A stretch of 64,000 nt of DNA from Flavobacteriales bacterium. GTDB lineage: Bacteria > Bacteroidota > Bacteroidia > Flavobacteriales > Weeksellaceae. Where the stretch lies: assembly GCA_002747105.1 (NCBI GenBank), contig PDSY01000014.1, positions 27,871-91,870 of the forward strand, read 5' to 3'. The position numbers were made by a program, and so were the translations under genes. The notes beneath the pieces were generated by a model. That model was not told the DNA's origin and made no database searches. It was given only the letters and a program-made list of their open reading frames with translations. Below, piece by piece: positions 63,899 to 64,000 of the stretch; positions within the stretch are counted from its first letter, which is position 1; the number at the start of each line of letters is the position of its first letter.

Positions 63899-64000
63899 TT
63901 AATCTAAATTTTCATTTAAATGCACTTGAAATTTTTCCACCTTACTACCTTCAGTAAATAGTTGTTCTAATCTATCTAAATAATTTTGAAATAAATAGTC
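63899..64000 (-). CDS. C-terminal fragment of a leftward gene (start outside window)
   Basis: The frame is open from the window edge for 33 codons (DYLFQNYLDRLEQLFTEGSK to HLNENLD) and ends with TAA at 63899-63901. It is a charged, helical C-terminus; nothing can be said of its family. It is 26 bases upstream of the 28-residue lipoprotein frame. Confidence 0.55.
   Translation of the reverse strand, partial: DYLFQNYLDRLEQLFTEGSKVEKFQVHLNENLD

Overview
The window is ordinary chromosome of an AT-rich member of the Bacteroidota, order Flavobacteriales (a Weeksellaceae/Flavobacteriaceae-type organism; I cannot fix the genus). The reasons are the promoter boxes of the Bacteroidota form TAnnTTTG in front of many genes, the near absence of Shine-Dalgarno sequences, type IX secretion genes (porQ and a secreted protein with a T9SS C-terminal sorting domain), DUF937-OmpA, DUF4286, DUF6122 and DUF7935 family proteins, and gene pairs such as cmk-porQ. 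About 65 protein genes and one tRNA are packed with short gaps. I see no insertion sequence, prophage, CRISPR array or rRNA.

Layout. 1-6.3 kb: the end of an M16 peptidase, ychF, a secreted GLUG-repeat protein, queG and dusB. 6.4-11.5 kb: Rel/SpoT, tRNA-Ser, crcB-trxB and holA. 11.5-13.7 kb: a solitary HsdR-N-like nuclease-fold protein, oxyR and a lipoprotein. 13.7-17.6 kb: a tight leftward run pepE-dacB-GRAM protein-histidine kinase. 17.8-22 kb: a small secreted protein, a GldA-like ABC ATPase, proS and DUF937-OmpA. 22-27.6 kb: the leftward unit parE-membrane protein-parC-rhomboid protease. 27.8-30.8 kb: two cell-wall or peptide hydrolases, DUF6122 and an XRE regulator, with a shared cluster of TTTAC/GTAAA palindromes. 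30.8-36.2 kb: a YtxH/holin-X set, cmk-porQ, and an ECF sigma/anti-sigma/outer-membrane protein trio. 36.2-39.1 kb: a DUF6994-like gene between inverted hexamer repeats, a nucleoside transporter and a DUF151 nuclease. 39.1-49.1 kb: a large structured repeat, MATE pump, an NtrC-like regulator without DNA-binding domain, yggS, the operon prfB-(truncated L,D-transpeptidase)-FemAB-like-DUF7935-ppa, an M23 peptidase, an alpha/beta hydrolase and pdxJ. 49.2-64 kb: mscS, DUF456, hydrolase, YceI, acyl-CoA dehydrogenase, an UMF1 transporter, trmD, lipoproteins, a DtxR-type regulator, a TPR protein, gyrA, DUF4286 and membrane or lipoprotein fragments.

Function. Most genes are housekeeping: translation and tRNA modification (proS, prfB, trmD, queG, dusB, tRNA-Ser), DNA topology and replication (gyrA, parC, parE, holA), redox and stress control (trxB, oxyR, Rel), and envelope biology (dacB, M23, NlpC/P60, rhomboid, T9SS parts).

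The less explained parts are mostly non-coding: a palindrome cluster that may define the XRE regulator's regulon; a 26-bp perfect inverted repeat with a promoter in its loop; a 7-bp tandem repeat that forms part of the dacB signal peptide and could make that gene phase-variable; inverted hexamer repeats flanking a possible cargo gene; and a roughly 150-nt imperfect hairpin repeat at 39.3 kb. I found no clear new multi-gene defence or metabolic system.
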